Positions 13,091 through 16,200 of a stretch of 16,200 nucleotides of DNA are shown here, piece after piece. Position numbers and translations under genes: made by a program. The notes under the pieces were generated by a model that worked only from the letters and a program-made list of their open reading frames with translations, had not been told where the DNA came from and ran no database searches. The number at the start of each line of letters is the position of its first letter. Within the stretch, counting starts at the first letter, position 1. This DNA comes from Schaalia odontolytica. Lineage in GTDB: Bacteria; Actinomycetota; Actinomycetes; Actinomycetales; Actinomycetaceae. The stretch lies in the NCBI GenBank assembly GCA_958415245.1, contig CATYYP010000009.1, positions 1 through 16,200 on the forward strand, in the 5' to 3' direction.

Positions 13091-15367
13091 TCAGTCGCGG
13101 GAGCCGGTCACGCCGGTCGCAAAGGCCTCGCGTCCGCCGCCCGGCGTCACCTCGCCGCACGCGGTGATCTTCCACAGCTTCGCGGTGCCGCCCGCGTCGA
13201 CCAGCTCGAAGCCGGTGGATGTGTCGACGTTGTAGAGGCCGGGGTGACGGGAGGCTCGCGTAAAGTTGTAGTAGTAGCCGTCTTCCTCTTCGTAGAAGTG
13301 CGTGATGCCGAGCCTGCGCACGACCTCGCACACCTCGGGGTCGGTCCCGATATCGTGGAAATGCTGGATGAGGATCTTCTGCGAGGCCACATCCTTGTTA
13401 GCGGTGTTCAGCTGCGGGAAGACGGCCTTGCGTCCGCCGATTATTTCGGAGTATGCAGCGCCCGCGATCGGGTCGCCCAGGATGAGCGCGTCGGGGGCGG
13501 TCGTGTACGGCATGCGGCGCAGCATGGCGAGCTCGCCGATCGTGGCCATGCCCGGCTTCCCCAGGCGAGTCGGGTCATACACCTGGGCGACCGCCGCATT
13601 TCGCGCGTCGATGGCACCAAAGCCGGAGAGGACCAGCACGAGCAGACCGACGGCGAACTGGATTGGCCAACGCGGCGCCTCAATGTTGTCATCGGCTCCA
13701 CGTTCGACGAGAATCCGCTGCAGCGACCTCGTCCAGGCAGTGTGGATAAGGCGAACGATGGCGGCGACGCCGACCGCCATGAGGATGGTCAGCGCGATGT
13801 CTTCGACGCCCATGATGCGACGGGCGTCCTTGTACCAGGGGGCCAGCAGGTAGGTGCGCAGCGCCGAGTCGGGCGAGTACGCCAGGGCGGTGAGGGCTGC
13901 AAGGATCGCGTAGGAGAACAGGGGCCAGCACGGTAGGGGCTGCGCCTCCTCCTCGGACTCCTCGATCTCTTGGGCCGAGGCCAGAGCACCCTCCTCCGCG
14001 TCCACATCAGTTTCATCGGTGAGACCAGCGCGCTCGGCGGCACGCTCGAGGGGATCCCTGCGACGGAACAGCAAGTACAGGCGAGCGGTCGCCGCAATAC
14101 CGACGATCAGGAGAATGAACTGGACGATCGTCCACTGAATGTTGCCGGTGGTGCTCGAGAAGGGCGGGTAGGGCAGGAAAGCGTGCATGAAGGCTTCGCC
14201 CCAGTTACTGCCCTTGCGGTTGTAACTGCCCATGGCCCGAATCTTCGACGACGACAGCGCGAGGAGCGGCGCGGCAACGACGACAAGCGCGAGGGCACCC
14301 CACGCGAGGGCGATGAGCTGGCCTCGTCCACCGCGACCGTAGGCGCGTCGGGCGAGGGACGCGATAGAGGCGAGGAGCGGCACGATCAGGAACGCGAAGA
14401 TCGAGAAGGCGGCGCTCGGGTGCGCGCCGACGAGGCCGATGGCACCGATGAGGAGGAACACCGCCTGCGGGATACGGCGCATAAAAGCACGCAGCCCGTC
14501 ACCCGCACGCAGGTCGGCGACCAGCCTGCGCCCCGCGACGATCGCGATGGCCGCCAGACCCGGCACCAGGGCGGTGCCCGTCGAGTTGGGCCACTGGTTA
14601 TACATGGTGAGCGCATCGGCGGGCATATTGAGCAGCATGCCGCCGATGATGGGCGCCGCCATGATCGCGCTGCGCGAGGCGGTCAGCACCGAGACGAGGG
14701 CCGCCAGGCCGATCACCCACACGGCCATGAGCGCCAGCGAGGACACGTTCGAGGCCTGGACAACCGAGTCGTAGCGCGCGAACAGCGAGACGAAAGCGTG
14801 CCAGCCCGTCGGATAGTAGACGTTACGGCCGCCGTACAGCTCGTGGAGGCCACCGAAAGGACTGGCGTTCTTGCTGTACAGGATCGCGTGCACGCCATTC
14901 TGATGGAACGTCGGATCCCACTGCTGGACGGGATTCGATGGGGCCGCGCCCATCACGAGGGGCAACGCCGCGAGGATGAAGCCCACCAGGATCGCTCCCC
15001 ACGTGGCCGCGCGGATCGCCGCCTGGCGTCCGCCGATCGGCTTGCGCACGCCGATCGCCTCGCGCAGGGGAACTCCCCGCAGGGAGAATCCGTCGTTGCT
15101 GCGGCGGAAGAAGCTCAGGCTCCACGCGCCGGCACCTCCCAGGGCGCTCATGCCGAGGATCGGCAGCGCCGTCGAGGGCTCCCACTCGATATCGAGCGCC
15201 GGGTAGGCGACCGACAGGATCGTGATCAGACCAAAGGTGAACGCGGGCGCCGCACCGATCGCAACGAGCGACGAGCGACCTCCCGCCCGCAGCCACATGA
15301 ACCCCGGCAGGACCAGGGCGACCATCATGGCCAGCAGGGTCGGGAGCAGCATCCACCAGGCCAGCAT
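13091..15367 (-). CDS. DUF6541 family large membrane protein
   Basis: 758 residues with about a dozen hydrophobic helices from residue 5 to about 650, then a soluble C-terminal part that is probably outside the membrane. QQWDPTFHQNGVHAI (148-162) and YYPTGWHAF (184-192) lie in the first large extracytoplasmic stretch and fit the actinobacterial DUF6541 family as I know it. An Asp early in the first loop and the overall layout recall GT-C glycosyltransferases; this is inference. Residues 451-475 are a strongly acidic cytosolic loop rich in Glu. AAGGAG 6 bases before ATG 15365-15367 lies inside the last codons of the DedA gene, so the two are co-translated. No biochemical function is known to me. 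Confidence 0.85.
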   Translation of the reverse strand: MLAWWMLLPTLLAMMVALVLPGFMWLRAGGRSSLVAIGAAPAFTFGLITILSVAYPALDIEWEPSTALPILGMSALGGAGAWSLSFFRRSNDGFSLRGVPLREAIGVRKPIGGRQAAIRAATWGAILVGFILAALPLVMGAAPSNPVQQWDPTFHQNGVHAILYSKNASPFGGLHELYGGRNVYYPTGWHAFVSLFARYDSVVQASNVSSLALMAVWVIGLAALVSVLTASRSAIMAAPIIGGMLLNMPADALTMYNQWPNSTGTALVPGLAAIAIVAGRRLVADLRAGDGLRAFMRRIPQAVFLLIGAIGLVGAHPSAAFSIFAFLIVPLLASIASLARRAYGRGGRGQLIALAWGALALVVVAAPLLALSSSKIRAMGSYNRKGSNWGEAFMHAFLPYPPFSSTTGNIQWTIVQFILLIVGIAATARLYLLFRRRDPLERAAERAGLTDETDVDAEEGALASAQEIEESEEEAQPLPCWPLFSYAILAALTALAYSPDSALRTYLLAPWYKDARRIMGVEDIALTILMAVGVAAIVRLIHTAWTRSLQRILVERGADDNIEAPRWPIQFAVGLLVLVLSGFGAIDARNAAVAQVYDPTRLGKPGMATIGELAMLRRMPYTTAPDALILGDPIAGAAYSEIIGGRKAVFPQLNTANKDVASQKILIQHFHDIGTDPEVCEVVRRLGITHFYEEEDGYYYNFTRASRHPGLYNVDTSTGFELVDAGGTAKLWKITACGEVTPGGGREAFATGVTGSRD

Positions 15368-15370
15368 GGA

Positions 15371-16036
15371 TTACTCCTTGTCGGAAGCGGCGCGGCGCTT
15401 GCCCACGATCTCAATGATGACGGGCAGGACCGACGCGAGGATAATGACGCCGAGGATGAGCGTCAGGTTGTCGTGCACGAAGGGCACGTTGCCCAGGAGC
15501 GCACCGACGAGAATGAAGCCCGCGCCCCACGCGATGGCACCCAGCGTATTGAAGGCCAGGAACTTCGGGTAGGGGTAGCGAGCCATGCCCGCGGCGATCG
15601 GAATGAAGGTGCGCACGAAGGGGATGAAACGTCCGATGACCAGCGAGCGGCCGCCGTAGTTCGTAAAGTAGTGCTCCGCCTTCTCCAGGTGCGCGGTCTT
15701 GAGGATTCGAGCGTCGGGCTTGAAGAAGCGACGCCCCCACTTGGCACCCAGGAAGTAGCCGATCTGCGCTCCGATGAAGGCCGCGACGACGACGAGGAGG
15801 ATGAGCGTCGGCAGGTGCAGGCCAAGGCGGTCGTGAAGCAGGCCCGCGGTGAACAGCAGGGATTCACCGGGCAACACCGGGAACAGGACACCCGACTCGA
15901 TGAGGACGATGAGCATCGTTCCCCACAGCACCCACGGCCCCATGGCGACGAGCAGAGTCTCGGGATTTTTGAACCACTCGATAACGGTGTGCAGCATCGA
16001 CGGATCTGATGCGGTCACGAGTGTCGACCAGGTCAC
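15371..16036 (-). CDS. DedA family membrane protein (VTT/SNARE-associated domain)
   Basis: 221 residues with several helices. Family landmarks are VLPGESLLFTAGLL with Glu58, GYFLGAKWGRRFF (93-105), and GRFIPFVRTFIPIAAGMARYP with Arg136 and Arg142. The equivalent charged residues are essential in E. coli YqjA/YghB. DedA proteins have been shown in other bacteria to recycle undecaprenyl phosphate or move phospholipids across the membrane; which lipid applies here is not shown. GTG at 16034-16036 is chosen since AGAGGG lies 7 bases upstream; an ATG at 15997 would still keep the whole domain. It is the first gene of an operon with the DUF6541 gene, 3 bases apart, which suggests joint work on carrier lipid or envelope sugar. 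Confidence 0.93.
   Translation of the reverse strand: MTWSTLVTASDPSMLHTVIEWFKNPETLLVAMGPWVLWGTMLIVLIESGVLFPVLPGESLLFTAGLLHDRLGLHLPTLILLVVVAAFIGAQIGYFLGAKWGRRFFKPDARILKTAHLEKAEHYFTNYGGRSLVIGRFIPFVRTFIPIAAGMARYPYPKFLAFNTLGAIAWGAGFILVGALLGNVPFVHDNLTLILGVIILASVLPVIIEIVGKRRAASDKE
15374..15379 (-). promoter_or_regulatory. Ribosome binding site of DUF6541 inside the DedA gene
   Basis: AAGGAG, 6 bases before the DUF6541 ATG. It encodes the final Lys-Glu of DedA, so one message clearly carries both genes. Confidence 0.8.
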
Positions 16037-16058
16037 GATAGGGCCCTCTTCTGCCGGG

Positions 16059-16064
16059 AATGTA
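16059..16064 (-). promoter_or_regulatory. Possible -10 element (TACATT) of the dedA operon
   Basis: TACATT lies 22 bases before the DedA GTG, leaving room for a short leader with the AGAGGG ribosome site. No clear -35 is seen. Confidence 0.35.
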
Positions 16065-16097
16065 TCACCCTAACCCTACCTTTGTTGACCACGAATA

Positions 16098-16103
16098 TAG
16101 GAT
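16098..16103 (+). promoter_or_regulatory. -10 element TAGGAT before the right-edge gene
   Basis: TAGGAT, 7 bases (AGGCGGC), then ATG 16111, the same spacing as for serS. A nearby TTGACC (16085-16090) is too close to be its -35. Confidence 0.4.
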
Positions 16104-16110
16104 AGGCGGC

Positions 16111-16200
16111 ATGAGGAAGCGCAAGGATTCACACGACGGTTCTCCGGTCGGGGACACGAACATCCTCTTCGTCCCCGATTCCTCCGCCGACCCCTCGGCA
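16111..16200 (+). CDS. Start of an unrecognised gene (3' end outside window)
   Basis: Thirty codons are open to the right edge, starting MRKRKDSHDGSPVGDTNILF. The beginning is basic, then polar and Ser/Asp/Pro-rich, like a disordered or cytosolic N-terminal tail. No family can be named. The call rests on the open frame, the divergent position to the DedA operon and the TAGGAT element 7 bases before the ATG. Confidence 0.5.
   Translation, partial: MRKRKDSHDGSPVGDTNILFVPDSSADPSA

Larger units (their letters stand above)
191..14437. repeat. Dispersed 9-base word GGCCTCGTC / GACGAGGCC, 16 exact copies
   Basis: GGCCTCGTC starts on the plus strand at 191, 1268, 4421, 8728, 10963, 12080 and 14320. 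GACGAGGCC starts at 1182, 1257, 3317, 5883, 6521, 7029, 9996, 11213 and 14429. Three more copies differ only in the first base, as GTGCCTCGTC at 4248, 7700 and 10999. In genes it encodes Asp-Glu-Ala, Ala-Ser-Ser, Gly-Leu-Val or, at 14320, a frame giving Arg-Gly-Gln. The copy at 5883 is outside any gene. Counts were made by eye. Confidence 0.75.

Noticed and set aside
13970..16009. A 679-residue open frame on the plus strand
   Set aside because: Antisense to DUF6541 and DedA, extremely Arg/Asp/Glu/Gln-rich and without a domain; a shadow of real genes.

Overview
The window is a high-GC stretch of bacterial chromosome. Its gene content points to an actinobacterium, most likely of the Actinomyces/Schaalia group. 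The pointers are an actinobacterial DUF5926 protein, DUF2079 and DUF6541 membrane proteins, the serS / lipid-kinase / pheA neighbourhood, and several genes that look leaderless. This is an inference from families and base composition; no rRNA or other taxonomic marker is present.

Layout. Positions 3-794 (+) hold the C-terminal part of a copper-type P-ATPase, which ends at a terminator-like hairpin shared with a convergent group. That group (854-4174, all minus) is a DUF5926 gene, then a family-2 glycosyltransferase and a DUF2079 multi-membrane protein that overlap by 4 bases. Next are an FGGY sugar kinase (4256-5860, -) with a LacI-type operator-like palindrome in front, and a TetR regulator (6023-6619, -) facing away from an FrsA-like alpha/beta hydrolase (6747-7919, +). 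The hydrolase overlaps tail-to-tail with a Cof-type HAD phosphatase, which is coupled by ATGA to seryl-tRNA synthetase (7888-10079, -). An AT-richer gap containing a cluster of DnaA-box-like sites separates serS from a diacylglycerol-kinase-like gene (10334-11653, +). A 330-base convergent gap with a symmetric array of 20-bp-phased repeats follows, then prephenate dehydratase (11984-12991, -), a DUF6541 membrane protein and a DedA protein (13091-16036, -; DedA is first in its operon). The first 30 codons of an unrecognised gene lie at the right edge (+).

How the genes fit together. Most are housekeeping genes: tRNA charging, phenylalanine synthesis, envelope lipid metabolism. DUF2079 + GT2, DUF6541 + DedA and the lipid kinase all fit cell-envelope glycolipid or glycopolymer work, but that link is inferred. 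No mobile element, CRISPR array or tRNA was seen.

The most interesting signals are not genes. (1) The 9-base word GGCCTCGTC/GACGAGGCC occurs 16 times in 16.2 kb, in several reading frames and once outside genes. (2) A mirror-symmetric repeat array lies at 11704-11875. (3) DnaA-box-like sites cluster at 10156-10307, away from any dnaA gene. (4) A TAnnnT element recurs 6-7 bases before the start codons of first genes. (5) The P-ATPase is oddly arranged at the left edge.
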